Made by a program: the position numbers and the translations under genes. Source: Nemertoderma westbladi (lineage: Eukaryota > Xenacoelomorpha > Nemertodermatida > Nemertodermatidae). Taken from it: a DNA stretch of 60,891 bases. Of this stretch, positions 40,757 to 55,700 are shown in pieces (the first letter of the stretch is position 1; every line of letters starts with the position of its first letter). The notes under the pieces are model-generated. The model searched no databases and was not told where the DNA came from. It saw nothing but the letters and a program-made list of their open reading frames with translations. The stretch lies in assembly GCA_032718475.1 (NCBI GenBank), contig JAUCBJ010006071.1, forward strand, positions 1 to 60,891, in the 5' to 3' direction.

Positions 40757-43700
40757 GCGTCCATAATCTGATATGGCTGTGCGTCCGTACTCTGGTATGG
40801 CTGTGCGTCCGTAATCTGGTACGGCTGTGCATCCGTAATCTGGTACATCTGTGTGTCCGTAATCTGGTACGGGTGTGCGTCTGTAATCTGGTATGGCTGT
40901 GCGCCCGTAATCTGGTACGGATGTGCGTCCATACTCTGGTACGGCTGTGCATACGTGATCTGGTATGGCTGTGTGTCCGTAATCTGGTACGGCTGTGCGT
41001 CCGTACTCTGGTACGGCTGTGCGTCCGTAATCTGGTACAGCTGTGCGTCCGTACTCTGGTACAGCTGTGCGTCCATACTATGGTATGGCTGTGCGTCCGT
41101 AATCTGGTACGGCTGTGCGTCCGTACTCTGGTACGGCTGTGCGTCCTAATCTGGTACGGCTGTGCGTCCGTACTCTGGTACGGCTGTGCGTCCGTACTCT
41201 GGTACGGCTGTGCATCCGTAATCTGGTACGGCTGTGCGTCCGTAATCTGGTACGGCTGTGCATCCGTAATCTGGTATGGCTGTGCGTCCGTAATCTGGTA
41301 TGGCTGTGCGTCCGTACTCTGGTATGGCTGTGCGTCCGTAATCTGGTACGGCTGTGCGTCCGTAATCTGGTACGGCTGTGCGTCCGTAATCTGGTACGGC
41401 TGTGCGTCCGTAATCTGGTACGGCTGTGCGTCTGTAATCTGGTACGGCTGTGCGTCCGTGATCTGGTACGGCTGTGCGTCCGTAATCTGGTACGGCTGTG
41501 CGTCCGTAATCTGGTACGGCTGTGTGTCCGTACTCTGGTACGGCTATGCGTCCGTACTCTGGTACGGCTGTGCATCCGTAATCTGGTACGGCTGTGCATC
41601 CGTAATCTGGTACGGCTGTGCATCCGTAATCTGGTATGGCTGTGCGTCCATACTCTGGTATGGCTGTGCGTCCGTAAAGTGGTACGGCTGTGCGTCCGAA
41701 AAGTGGTACGGCTGTGCATCTGTAATCTGGTACGGCTGTGCGTCCGTAATCTGGTACGGCTGTGCGTCCGTAATCTGGTACGGCTGTGCGTCCGTGATCT
41801 GGTACGGCTGTGCGTCCGTAATCTGGTACGGCTGTGCGTCCGTAATCTGGTACGGCTGTGTGTCCGTAATGTGGTACGGCTGTGCATCCGTAATCTGGTA
41901 TGGCTGTGCGTCTGTACTCTGGTATGGCTGTGCGTCCATACTCTGGTATGGCTGTGTGTCTGTACTCTGGTACGGCTGTGTGTCCGTACTCTGGTATGGC
42001 TGTGCGTCCGTAATCTGGTATGGCTGTGCGTCCGTAACCTGGTACGCCTGTGCGTCCGTAATCTGGTACGGCTGTGCATCCGTACTCTGGTACGGCTGTG
42101 TGTCCGTAATCTGGTATGGCTGTGCGTCCGTACTCTGGTATGGCTGTGCGTCCGTAATCTGGTATGGCTGTGCATCCATACTCTGGTATGACTGTGCGTC
42201 CGTACTCTGGTACGGCTGTGCGTCCTTAATCTGGTACGGCTGTGCATCCATAATCTGGTACAGTTGTGCGTCCAGAATCTGATACGGCTGTGCGTCCGTA
42301 CTCTGGTACAGCTGTGCGTCCGTAATCTGGTATGGCTGTGCGTCCATAATCTGGAACAGCTGTGCGTCCGTAATCTAGTATGGCTGTGCGTCCGTAATCT
42401 GGTATGGCTGTGCGTCCGTAATCTGGTATGGCTGTGCGTCCGTATTCTGGTACGGCTGTGTGTCCGTGATCTGGTATGGCTGTGTGTCCGTAATCTGGTA
42501 TGGCTGTGCGTCCGTAATCTGGTATGGCTGTGCATCCGTGATGGTATGGCTGTGCATCCGTAATCTGGTATGGCTGTGCGTCCGTGATATGGTATGGCTG
42601 TGCGTCCATAATCTGGTATGGCAGTGCGTTCGTACTCTGGTATGGCTGTGCTTCCGTAATCTGGTATGGCTGTGTGTCCGTAATCTGGTACGGCTGTGCG
42701 TCCGTAATCTGGTACAGCTGTGCGTCCGTAATCTGGTATGGCAGTGCGTTCGTACTCTGGTATGGCTGTGCTTCCGTAATCTGGTATGGCTGTGTGTCCG
42801 TAATCTGGTACGGCTGTGCGTCTGTAATCTGGTACAGCTGTGTGTCCCTAATCTGGTACGGCTGTGTGTCCGTAATCTGGTACGGCTGTGTGTCCATAAT
42901 CTGGTACGGCTGTGCATCTGTAATCTGGTACGGCTGTACCTCCATACTCTGGTATGGCTGTGCGTCCATAATCTGGTACGGCTGTGCGTCCGTAATCTGG
43001 TATGGCTGTGCATCCGTAATCTGGTACGGCTGTGCGTCCGTAATCTGGTACGGCTGTGCGTCCGTAATCTGATACGGCTGTGCGTCTGTACTCTGGTACA
43101 GCTGTGCATCCGTAATCTGATATGGCTGTGCGTCCGTAATCTGGTATGGCTGTGCATCCGTAATCTGATACGGCTGTGCATCCGTAATCTTGTACAGCTG
43201 TGCACCCGTACTCTATTATGGCTGTGCATCAGTACTCTGGTACGGCTGTGCGTCCGTACTCTGGTACGGCTGTGCATCCGTAAACTGGTACAGCTGTGCG
43301 CCCGTAATCTGGTATGGCTGTGTGTCCGTAATCTGGTATGGCTGTGCGTCCGTAATCTGGTACGGCTGTGCGTCCGTACTCTGGTACGGCTGTGCACCCG
43401 TCCTATGGTACGGCTGTGCGTCTGTACTCTGGTACGGCTGTGCATCCGTACTCTGGTACGGCTGTGCGTCTGTAATCTGGTACGGATGTGCGTCCGTAAT
43501 CTGGTACAGCTGTGCGTCCGTAATCTGATATGGCTGTGCGTCCGTACTCTGGTATGGCTGTGCGTCCGTACTCTGGTACGGCTGTGCGTCCGTAATCTGG
43601 TACAGCTGTGCGTCCGTACTCTGGTACAGCTGTGCGTCCATACTATGGTATGGCTGTGCGTCCGTAATCTGGTACGGCTGTGCGTCCGCAACCTGGTACG

Positions 43701-46700
43701 GATGTGCGTCCATAATCTGGTAAGGCTGTGCGTCCGTACTCTGGTACGGCTATGCGTCCGTACTCTGGTACAGCTGTGCATCCGTAATCTGGTACGGCTG
43801 TGCATCCGTAATCTGGTACGGCTACGCATCCGTAATCTGGTACGGCTGTGCATCCGTAATCTGGTATGGCTGTGCGTCCATACTCTGGTATGGCTGTGCG
43901 TCCGTAAAGTGGTACGGCTGTGCGTCCGAAAAGTGGTACGGCTGTGCATCTGTAATCTGGTACGGCTGTGCGTCCGTGATCTGGTACGGCTGTGTGTCCA
44001 TAATCTGGTACGGCAGTGCGTCCATAATCTGGTACGGCTGTGCGTCCTTAATCTGGTACGGCTGTGCGTCTGTACTCTGGTACGGCTGTGCGTCCATAAT
44101 CTGGTACGGCTGTGCGTCTGTAATCTGGTATGGCTGTGCGTCCGTACTCTGGTATGGCTTTGCATCCGTACTCTGGTACGGCTGTGTGTCCGTACTCTGG
44201 TATGGCTGTGCGTCCGTAAACTGGAACGGCTGTGTGTCTGTAATCTGGTATGGCTGTGTGTCCGTAACCTGGCACGCATGTGCGTTCGTCATCTGGTACG
44301 GCTGTGCGTCCGTAATCTGGTATGGCTGTGCATCTGTACTCTGGTATGGCTGTGCGTCCGTAATCTGGTATGGCTGTGCGTCCGTACTCTGGTATGGCTG
44401 TGTGTCCACACTCTGGTACAGCTGTGCGTCCGTAATCTGGTATGGCTGTGCATCCGTAAACTGGAACGGCTGTGCGTTCGTCATCTGGTACGGCTGTGCG
44501 TCCGTAATCTGGTATGGCTGTGCGTCCGTACTCTGGTATGGCTGTGCGTCCGTACTCTGGTACGGTTGTGCGTCCAGAATCTGATACGGCTTTGCGTCCA
44601 TACTCTGGTATGGCTGTGCGTCCGTAATCTGGTACGGCTGTGCGTCCGTAATCTGGAACAGCTGTGCGTCCGTAATTTGATACGGATGTGGGTCCGTACT
44701 CTGGTACGGCTGTGCGTCCGTAATCTGGTATGGCTGTGCGTCCGTAATCTGGAACAGCTGTGCGTCCGTAATCTGATACGGATGTGGGTCCGTACTCTGG
44801 TACGGTTGTGCTTCCAGAATCTGATACGGCTTTGCGTCCATACTCTTGTATGGCTGTGCATCCGTAATCTGGTACGGCTGTGCGTCCGTAATCTGGTACA
44901 GCTGTGTGTCCCTAATCTGGTACGGCTGTGTGTCCGTAATCTGGTACGGCTGTGTGTCCATAATCTGGTACGGCTGTGCATCTGTAATCTGGTACGGCTG
45001 TACCTCCATACTCTGGTATGGCTGTGCGTCCATAATCTGGTACGGCTGTGCGTCCGTAATCTGGTATGGCTGTGCATCCGTAATCTGGTACGGCTGTGCG
45101 TCCGTAATCTGGTACGGCTGTGCGTCCGTAATCTGATACGGCTGTGCGTCTGTACTCTGGTACAGCTGTGCATCCGTAATCTGATATGGCTGTGCGTCCG
45201 TAATCTGGTATGGCTGTGCATCCGTAATCTGATACGGCTGTGCATCCGTAATCTTGTACAGCTGTGCACCCGTACTCTATTATGGCTGTGCATCAGTACT
45301 CTGGTACGGCTGTGCGTCCGTACTCTGGTACGGCTGTGCATCCGTAAACTGGTACAGCTGTGCGCCCGTAATCTGGTATGGCTGTGTGTCCGTAATCTGG
45401 TATGGCTGTGCGTCCGTAATCTGGTACGGCTGTGCGTCCGTACTCTGGTACGGCTGTGCACCCGTCCTATGGTACGGCTGTGCGTCTGTACTCTGGTACG
45501 GCTGTGCATCCGTACTCTGGTACGGCTGTGCGTCTGTAATCTGGTACGGATGTGCGTCCGTAATCTGGTACAGCTGTGCGTCCGTAATCTGATATGGCTG
45601 TGCGTCCGTACTCTGGTACGGCTGTGCGTCCGTACTCTGGTACGGCTGTGCGTCCGTAATCTGGTACAGCTGTGCGTCCGTACTCTGGTACAGCTGTGCG
45701 TCCATACTATGGTATGGCTGTGCGTCCGTAATCTGGTACGGCTGTGCGTCCGCAACCTGGTACGGATGTGCGTCCATAATCTGGTAAGGCTGTGCGTCCG
45801 TACTCTGGTACGGCTATGCGTCCGTACTCTGGTACAGCTGTGCATCCGTAATCTGGTACGGCTGTGCATCCGTAATCTGGTACGGCTACGCATCCGTAAT
45901 CTGGTACGGCTGTGCATCCGTAATCTGGTATGGCTGTGCGTCCATACTCTGGTACGGCTGTGCGTCCGTAAAGTGGTACGGCTGTGCGTCCGAAAAGTGG
46001 TACGGCTGTGCATCTGTAATCTGGTACAGCTGTGCGTCCGTGATCTGGTACGGCTGTGTGTCCATAATCTGGTACGGCAGTGCGTCCATAATCTGGTACG
46101 GCTGTGCGTCCTTAATCTGGTACGGCTGTGCGTCTGTACTCTGGTACGGCTGTGCGTCCATAATCTGGTACGGCTGTGCGTCTGTAATCTGGTATGGCTG
46201 TGCGTCCGTACTCTGGTATGGCTTTGCATCCGTACTCTGGTACGGCTGTGTGTCCGTACTCTGGTATGGCTGTGCGTCCGTAAACTGGAACGGCTGTGTG
46301 TCTGTAATCTGGTATGGCTGTGTGTCCGTAACCTGGCACGCATGTGCGTTCGTCATCTGGTACGGCTGTGCGTCCGTAATCTGGTATGGCTGTGCATCTG
46401 TACTCTGGTATGGCTGTGCGTCCGTAATCTGGTATGGCTGTGCGTCCGTACTCTGGTATGGCTGTGTGTCCACACTCTGGTACAGCTGTGCGTCCGTAAT
46501 CTGGTATGGCTGTGCATCCGTAAACTGGAACGGCTGTGCGTTCGTCATCTGGTACGGCTGTGCGTCCGTAATCTGGTATGGCTGTGCGTCCGTACTCTGG
46601 TATGGCTGTGCGTCCGTACTCTGGTACGGTTGTGCGTCCAGAATCTGATACGGCTTTGCGTCCATACTCTGGTATGGCTGTGCGTCCGTAATCTGGTACG

Positions 46701-49700
46701 GCTGTGCGTCCGTAATCTGGAACAGCTGTGCGTCCGTAATTTGATACGGATGTGGGTCCGTACTCTGGTACGGCTGTGCGTCCGTAATCTGGTATGGCTG
46801 TGCGTCCGTAATCTGGAACAGCTGTGCGTCCGTAATCTGATACGGATGTGGGTCCGTACTCTGGTACGGTTGTGCTTCCAGAATCTGATACGGCTTTGCG
46901 TCCATACTCTTGTATGGCTGTGCGTCCGTAATCTGGTACGGCTGTGCGTCCGTAATCTGGAACAGCTGTGCGTCCGTAATCTGATACGGATGTGGGTCCG
47001 TACTCTGGTATGGCTGTGCGTCCGTAAACTGGAACGGCTGTGTGTCTGTAATCTGGTACGGCTGTGCGTCCGTAACCTGGCACGCATGTGCGTTCGTCAT
47101 CTGGTACGGCTGTGCATCCGTAATCTGGTATGGCTGTGCGTCCGTACTCTGGTATGGCTGTGTGTCCGCACTCTGGTACAGCTGTGCGTCCGTAATCTGG
47201 TATGGCTGTGCATCCGTAAACTGGAACGGCTGTGCGTTCGTCATCTGGTACGGCTGTGCGTCCGTAATCTGGTATGGCTGTGCGTCCGTACTCTGGTATG
47301 GCTGTGCGTCCGTACTCTGGTACGGTTGTGCGTCCAGAATCTGATACGGCTTTGCGTCCATACTCTGGTATGGCTGTGCGTCCGTAATCTGGTACGGCTG
47401 TGCGTCCGTAATCTGGAACAGCTGTGCGTCCGTAATCTGATACGGATGTGGGTCCGTACTCTGGTACGGCTGTGCGTCCGTAATCTGGTACGGCTGTGCG
47501 TCCGTAATCTGGTATGGCTGTGTGTCCGCACTCTGGTACAGCTGTGCGTCCGTAATCTGGTATGGCTGTGCATCCATAAACTGGAACGGCTGTGTGTCTG
47601 TAATCTGGTACGGCTGTGCGTCCGTAACCTGGCACGCATGTGCGTTCGTCATCTGGTACGGCTTTGCGTCTGTAATCTGGTATGGCTGTGCGTCCGTACT
47701 CTGGTATGGCTGTGCGTCCGTACTCTGGTACGGTTGTGCGTCCAGAATCTGATAAGGCTTTGCGTCCATACTCTGGTATGGCTGTGCGTCCGTAATCTGG
47801 TACGGCTGTGCGTCCGTAATCTGGAACAGCTGTGCGTCCGTAATCTGATACGGATGTGGGTCCGTACTCTGGTACGGCTGTGCGTCCGTAATCTGGTATG
47901 GCTGTGCGTCCTTAATCTGGTACAGCTGTGTGTCCGTAATCTGGTATGGCTGTGCGTCCGTAATCTGGTATGGCTGTGCATCCGTAATCTGGTATGGCTG
48001 TGGGTCCGTACTCTGGTACGGCTGTGCGTCCGTGATCTGGTATGGCTGTGTGTCCGTAATCTGGTATGGCTGTGCGTCCGTGATCAGGGACGGCTGTGTG
48101 TCCATAATCTGGTACGGCTGTGCGTCCGTAATCTGGTATGGCTGTGCGTCCGTGATATGGTACGGCTGTGCGTCTGTAATCTGGAATGGCTGTTCGTCCG
48201 TGATATGTTATGGCTGTGCGTCCGTAATCTGGTATGGCAGTGCGTCCGTACTCTGGTATGGCTGTGCGTCGGTAATCTGGTATGGCTGTGTGTCCGTACT
48301 CTGGTATGGCTGTGCGTCCGTAATCTGGTACAGCTGTGCGTCCGTAATCTGGTACGGCTGTGCGTCCGTACTCTGGTATGGCTGTGCGTCCATTATCTGG
48401 TATGGCTGTGCGTTCGTACTCTGGTATGGCTGTGCGTCCGTACTCTGGTACGGCTGTGCGTCCATAATCTGGTACGGCTGTGCATCCATAATCTGGTACG
48501 GTTGTGCATCCAGAATCTGATACAGCTGTGCGTCCGTACTCTGGTACGGCTGTGCGTCCGTAATCTGGTATGGCTGTGCGTCCGTAATCTGGAACAGCTG
48601 TGCGTCTGTAATCTGATACGGCTGTGCATCCGTACTCTGGTACAGCTGTGTGTCCGTAATCTGGTACGGCTGTGCGTCCGTACTCTGGTATGGCTGTGCG
48701 TCCATTATCTGGTATGGCTGTGCGTCCGTACTCTGGTATGGCTGTGCGTCCGTACTCTGGTATGGCTGTGCGTCCGTAATCTGGTATGGCTGTGCGTCCG
48801 TAATCTGGAACAGCTGTGCGTCTGTAATCTGATACGGCTGTGCATCCGTACTCTGGTACAGCTGTGTGTCCGTAATCTGGTACGGCTGTGCGTCCGTACT
48901 CTGGTATGTCTGTGCGTCCATTATCTGGTATGGCTGTGCGTCCGTACTCTGGTATGGCTGTGCGTCCGTACTCTGGTATGGCTGTGCGTCCGTAATCTGG
49001 TACGGCTGTGCATCCATAATCTGGTACGGTTGTGCATCCAGAATCTGATATGGCTGTGCGTCCGTACTCTGGTACGGCTGTGCGTCCGTAATCTGGTACG
49101 GCTGTGCTTTCCGTAATCTGGAACAGCTGTGCGTCCGTAATCTGATACGGCTGTGCGTCCGTACTCTGGTATGGCTGTGCGTCCGTAATCTGGTACAGCT
49201 GTGCGTCCGTACTCTGGTACAGCTGTGCGTCCATACTATGGTATGGCTGTGCGTCCGTAATCTGGTACGGCTGTGCGTCCGCAACCTGGTACGGATGTGC
49301 GTCCATAATCTGGTAAGGCTGTGCGTCCGTACTCTGGTACGGCTATGCGTCCGTACTCTGGTACAGCTGTGCATCCGTAATCTGGTACGGCTGTGCATCC
49401 GTAATCTGGTACGGCTACGCATCCGTAATCTGGTACGGCTGTGCATCCGTAATCTGGTATGGCTGTGCGTCCATACTCTGGTACGGCTGTGCGTCCGTAA
49501 AGTGGTACGGCTGTGCGTCCGAAAAGTGGTACGGCTGTGCATCTGTAATCTGGTACAGCTGTGCGTCCGTGATCTGGTACGGCTGTGTGTCCATAATCTG
49601 GTACGGCAGTGCGTCCATAATCTGGTACGGCTGTGCGTCCTTAATCTGGTACGGCTGTGCGTCTGTACTCTGGTACGGCTGTGCGTCCATAATCTGGTAC

Positions 49701-52700
49701 GGCTGTGCGTCTGTAATCTGGTATGGCTGTGCGTCCGTACTCTGGTATGGCTTTGCATCCGTACTCTGGTACGGCTGTGTGTCCGTACTCTGGTATGGCT
49801 GTGCGTCCGTAAACTGGAACGGCTGTGTGTCTGTAATCTGGTATGGCTGTGTGTCCGTAACCTGGCACGCATGTGCGTTCGTCATCTGGTACGGCTGTGC
49901 GTCCGTAATCTGGTATGGCTGTGCATCTGTACTCTGGTATGGCTGTGCGTCCGTAATCTGGTATGGCTGTGCGTCCGTACTCTGGTATGGCTGTGTGTCC
50001 ACACTCTGGTACAGCTGTGCGTCCGTAATCTGGTATGGCTGTGCATCCGTAAACTGGAACGGCTGTGCGTTCGTCATCTGGTACGGCTGTGCGTCCGTAA
50101 TCTGGTATGGCTGTGCGTCCGTACTCTGGTATGGCTGTGCGTCCGTACTCTGGTACGGTTGTGCGTCCAGAATCTGATACGGCTTTGCGTCCATACTCTG
50201 GTATGGCTGTGCGTCCGTAATCTGGTACGGCTGTGCGTCCGTAATCTGGAACAGCTGTGCGTCCGTAATTTGATACGGATGTGGGTCCGTACTCTGGTAC
50301 GGCTGTGCGTCCGTAATCTGGTATGGCTGTGCGTCCGTAATCTGGAACAGCTGTGCGTCCGTAATCTGATACGGATGTGGGTCCGTACTCTGGTACGGTT
50401 GTGCTTCCAGAATCTGATACGGCTTTGCGTCCATACTCTTGTATGGCTGTGCGTCCGTAATCTGGTACGGCTGTGCGTCCGTAATCTGGAACAGCTGTGC
50501 GTCCGTAATCTGATACGGATGTGGGTCCGTACTCTGGTATGGCTGTGCGTCCGTAAACTGGAACGGCTGTGTGTCTGTAATCTGGTACGGCTGTGCGTCC
50601 GTAACCTGGCACGCATGTGCGTTCGTCATCTGGTACGGCTGTGCATCCGTAATCTGGTATGGCTGTGCGTCCGTACTCTGGTATGGCTGTGTGTCCGCAC
50701 TCTGGTACAGCTGTGCGTCCGTAATCTGGTATGGCTGTGCATCCGTAAACTGGAACGGCTGTGCGTTCGTCATCTGGTACGGCTGTGCGTCCGTAATCTG
50801 GTATGGCTGTGCGTCCGTACTCTGGTATGGCTGTGCGTCCGTACTCTGGTACGGTTGTGCGTCCAGAATCTGATACGGCTTTGCGTCCATACTCTGGTAT
50901 GGCTGTGCGTCCGTAATCTGGTACGGCTGTGCGTCCGTAATCTGGAACAGCTGTGCGTCCGTAATCTGATACGGATGTGGGTCCGTACTCTGGTACGGCT
51001 GTGCGTCCGTAATCTGGTACGGCTGTGCGTCCGTAATCTGGTATGGCTGTGTGTCCGCACTCTGGTACAGCTGTGCGTCCGTAATCTGGTATGGCTGTGC
51101 ATCCATAAACTGGAACGGCTGTGTGTCTGTAATCTGGTACGGCTGTGCGTCCGTAACCTGGCACGCATGTGCGTTCGTCATCTGGTACGGCTTTGCGTCT
51201 GTAATCTGGTATGGCTGTGCGTCCGTACTCTGGTATGGCTGTGCGTCCGTACTCTGGTACGGTTGTGCGTCCAGAATCTGATAAGGCTTTGCGTCCATAC
51301 TCTGGTATGGCTGTGCGTCCGTAATCTGGTATGGCTGTGCGTCCGTAATCTGGAACAGCTGTGCGTCCGTAATCTGATACGGATGTGGGTCCGTACTCTG
51401 GTACGGCTGTGCGTCCGTAATCTGGTATGGCTGTGCGTCCTTAATCTGGTACAGCTGTGTGTCCGTAATCTGGTATGGCTGTGCGTCCGTAATCTGGTAT
51501 GGCTGTGCATCCGTAATCTGGTATGGCTGTGGGTCCGTACTCTGGTACGGCTGTGCGTCCGTGATCTGGTATGGCTGTGTGTCCGTAATCTGGTATGGCT
51601 GTGCGTCCGTGATCAGGTACGGCTGTGTGTCCATAATCTGGTACGGCTGTGCGTCCGTAATCTGGTATGGCTGTGCGTCCGTGATATGGTACGGCTGTGC
51701 GTCTGTAATCTGGAATGGCTGTTCGTCCGTGATATGTTATGGCTGTGCGTCCGTAATCTGGTATGGCAGTGCGTCCGTACTCTGGTATGGCTGTGCGTCG
51801 GTAATCTGGTATGGCTGTGTGTCCGTACTCTGGTATGGCTGTGCGTCCGTAATCTGGTACAGCTGTGCGTCCGTAATCTGGTACGGCTGTGCGTCCGTAC
51901 TCTGGTATGGCTGTGCGTCCATTATCTGGTATGGCTGTGCGTTCGTACTCTGGTATGGCTGTGCGTCCGTACTCTGGTACGGCTGTGCGTCCATAATCTG
52001 GTACGGCTGTGCATCCATAATCTGGTACGGTTGTGCATCCAGAATCTGATACAGCTGTGCGTCCGTACTCTGGTACGGCTGTGCGTCCGTAATCTGGTAT
52101 GGCTGTGCGTCCGTAATCTGGAACAGCTGTGCGTCTGTAATCTGATACGGCTGTGCATCCGTACTCTGGTACAGCTGTGTGTCCGTAATCTGGTACGGCT
52201 GTGCGTCCGTACTCTGGTATGGCTGTGCGTCCATTATCTGGTATGGCTGTGCGTCCGTACTCTGGTATGGCTGTGCGTCCGTACTCTGGTATGGCTGTGC
52301 GTCCGTAATCTGGTATGGCTGTGCGTCCGTAATCTGGAACAGCTGTGCGTCTGTAATCTGATACGGCTGTGCATCCGTACTCTGGTACAGCTGTGTGTCC
52401 GTAATCTGGTACGGCTGTGCGTCCGTACTCTGGTATGTCTGTGCGTCCATTATCTGGTATGGCTGTGCGTCCGTACTCTGGTATGGCTGTGCGTCCGTAC
52501 TCTGGTATGGCTGTGCGTCCGTAATCTGGTACGGCTGTGCATCCATAATCTGGTACGGTTGTGCATCCAGAATCTGATATGGCTGTGCGTCCGTACTCTG
52601 GTACGGCTGTGCGTCCGTAATCTGGTACGGCTGTGCTTTCCGTAATCTGGAACAGCTGTGCGTCCGTAATCTGATACGGCTGTGCGTCCGTACTCTGGTA

Positions 52701-55700
52701 TGGCTGTGCGTCCGTAATCTGGTACGGCTGTGGTGCGTCCTTAATCTGGTACAGCTGTGCGTCCGTAATCTGGTATGGCTGTGCATCCGTAATCTGGTAC
52801 GGCTGTGCATCCATAATCTGGTACGGCTGTGCGTCCGTGATCTGGTACGGCTGTGCGTTCGTAATCTGGTACGGCTGTGAGTCCGTAATCTGGTACGGCT
52901 GTGTGTCCGTAATGTGGTACGGGTGTGCATCCGTAATCTGGTATGGCTGTGCGTCTGTACTCTGGTATGGCTGTGCGTCCGTACTCTGGTACGGCTGTGT
53001 GTCCGTACTCTGGTATGGCTGTGCGTCCGTAAACTGGAACGGCTGTGTGTCTGTAATCTGGTACGGATGTGCGTCCGTAACCTGGTACGCCTGTGCGTCC
53101 GTAATCTGGTACGGCTGTGCATCCGTACTCTGGTACGGCTGTGTGTCCGTAATCTGGTACGGCTGTACATCCGTACTCTGGTATGGCTGTGCATCCGTAA
53201 TCTGGTACGGCTGCGCCTCCATACTCTGGTATGGCTGTGCGTCCATAATTTGGTACGGCTGTGCGTCCGTAATCTGGTATGGCTGTGCCTCCATACTCTG
53301 GTATGGCTGTGCGTCCATAATCTGGTACGGCTGTGCGTCCGTAATCTGGTACGGCTGTGCGTCCGTAATCTGGTATGGCTGTGCAACCGTAATCTGGTAC
53401 GGCTGTGCGTCCGTAATCTGGTATGGCTGTGCCTCCATACTCTGGTATGGCTGTGCGTCCATAATCTGGTACGGCTGTGCGTCCGTAATCTGGTACGGCT
53501 GTGCGTCCGTAATCTGGTATGGCTGTGCAACCGTAATCTGGTACGGCTGTGCGTCCGTAATCTGGTACGGCTGTGCGTCCGTGATCTGGTACGGCTGTGC
53601 GTCCGTAATCTGGTACGGCTGTGCGTCCGTAATCTGGTACGGCTGTGTGTCCGTAATGTGATACGGCTGTGCATCCGTAATCTGGTATGGCTGTGCGTCT
53701 GTACTCTGGTATGGCTGTGCGTCCATACTCTGGTACGGCTGTGTGTCCGTACTCTGGTATGGCTGTGCGTCCGTAAACTGGAACGGCTGTGACTCTGTAA
53801 TCTGGTACGGCTGTGCGTCCGTAACCTGGTACACCTGGGCGCCCGTAATCTGGTACGGCTGTGCATCCGTACTCTGGTACGGCTGTGTGTCCGTAATCTG
53901 GTACGGCTGTGCGTCCGTACTCTGGTATGGCTGTGCGTCCGTAATCTGGTATGGCTGTGCCTCCATACTCTGGTATGACTGTGCGTCCGTACTCTGGTAC
54001 GGCTGTGCGTCCGTAATCTGGTACGGCTGTGCATCCATAATCTGGTACAGTTGTGCGTCCAGAATCTGATACGGCTGTGCGTCCGTACTCTGGTATGGCT
54101 TTGCGTCCATAATCTGGTACGGCTGTGCGTCCGTAATCTGGAACAGCTGTGCGTCCGTAATCTAGTACGGCTGTGCGTCCGTAATCTGGTACGGCTGTGC
54201 GTCCGTAATCTGGTACAGCTGTGTGTCCGTAATCTGGTAGGGCTGTGCGTCCGTAATCTGGTATGGCTGTGCGTCCGTAATCTGGTATGGCTGTGCGTCC
54301 GTACTCTGGTACGGCTGTGTGTCCGTGATCTGGTATGGCTGTGTGTCCGTAATCTGGTATGGCTGTGCGTCCGTAATCTGGTATGGCTGTGCGTCGGTGA
54401 TATGGTATGGCTGTGCATCCGTAATCTGGTATGGCAGTGCGTTCGTACTCTGGTATGGCTCTGCTTCCGTAATCTGGTATGGCTGTGTGTCCGTAATCTG
54501 GTACGGCTGTGCGTCCGTAATCTGGTACAGCTGTGTGTCCCTAATCTGGTACGGCTGTGTGTCCGTAATCTGGCACGGCTGTGTGTCCGTAATCTGGTAC
54601 GGCTGTGCGTCTGTAATCTGGTACGGCTGTGCCTCCATACTCTGGTATGGCTGTGCGTCCATAATCTGGTACGGCTGTGCGTCCGTAATCTGGTATGGCT
54701 GTGCATCCGTAATCTGGTACGGCTGTGCGTCCGTAATCTGGTATAGCTGTGCGTCCGTAATCTGGTACAGCTGTGTGTCCGTAATCTGGTAGGGCTGTGC
54801 GTCCGTAATCTGGTATGGCTGTGCGTCCGTAATCTGGTATGGCTGTGCGTCCGTACTCTGGTACGGCTGTGTGTCCGTGATCTGGTATGGCTGTGTGTCC
54901 GTAATCTGGTATGGCTGTGCGTCCGTAATCTGGTATGGCTGTTCGTCCGTGATATGGTATGGCTGTGCGTCCGTAATTTGGTATGGCTGTGCGTCCGTGA
55001 TATGGTATTGCTGTGCGTCCGTAATCTGGTATGGCAGTGCGTCCGTAATCTGGTATGGCTGTGCGTCCGTACTCTGGTACGGCTGTGTGTCCGTGATCTG
55101 GTATGGCTGTGTGTCCGTAATCTGGTATGGCTGTGCGTCCGTAATCTGGTATGGCTGTGCGTCGGTGATATGGTATGGCTGTGCATCCGTAATCTGGTAT
55201 GGCAGTGCGTTCGTACTCTGGTATGGCTCTGCTTCCGTAATCTGGTATGGCTGTGTGTCCGTAATCTGGTACGGCTGTGCGTCCGTAATCTGGTACAGCT
55301 GTGTGTCCCTAATCTGGTACGGTTGTGTGTCCGTAATCTGGCACGGCTGTGTGTCCGTAATCTGGTACGGCTGTGCGTCTGTAATCTGGTACGGCTGTGC
55401 CTCCATACTCTGGTATGGCTGTGCGTCCATAATCTGGTACGGCTGTGCGTCCGTAATCTGGTATGGCTGTGCATCCGTAATCTGGTACGGCTGTGCGTCC
55501 GTAATCTGGTATGGCTGTGCGTCCGTAATCTGGTACAGCTGTGTGTCCGTAATCTGGTAGGGCTGTGCGTCCGTAATCTGGTATGGCTGTGCGTCCGTAA
55601 TCTGGTATGGCTGTGCGTCCGTACTCTGGTACGGCTGTGTGTCCGTGATCTGGTATGGCTGTGTGTCCGTAATCTGGTATGGCTGTGCGTCCGTAATCTG

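Noticed and set aside
42460-49116. 2218-codon plus-strand ORF and similar giant ORFs (1798, 1135, 889, 739 codons) as repetitive proteins
   Set aside because: They lie in the 24-bp satellite, whose unit is stop-free in most frames on both strands. No unique flanking coding sequence or frame preference is visible.
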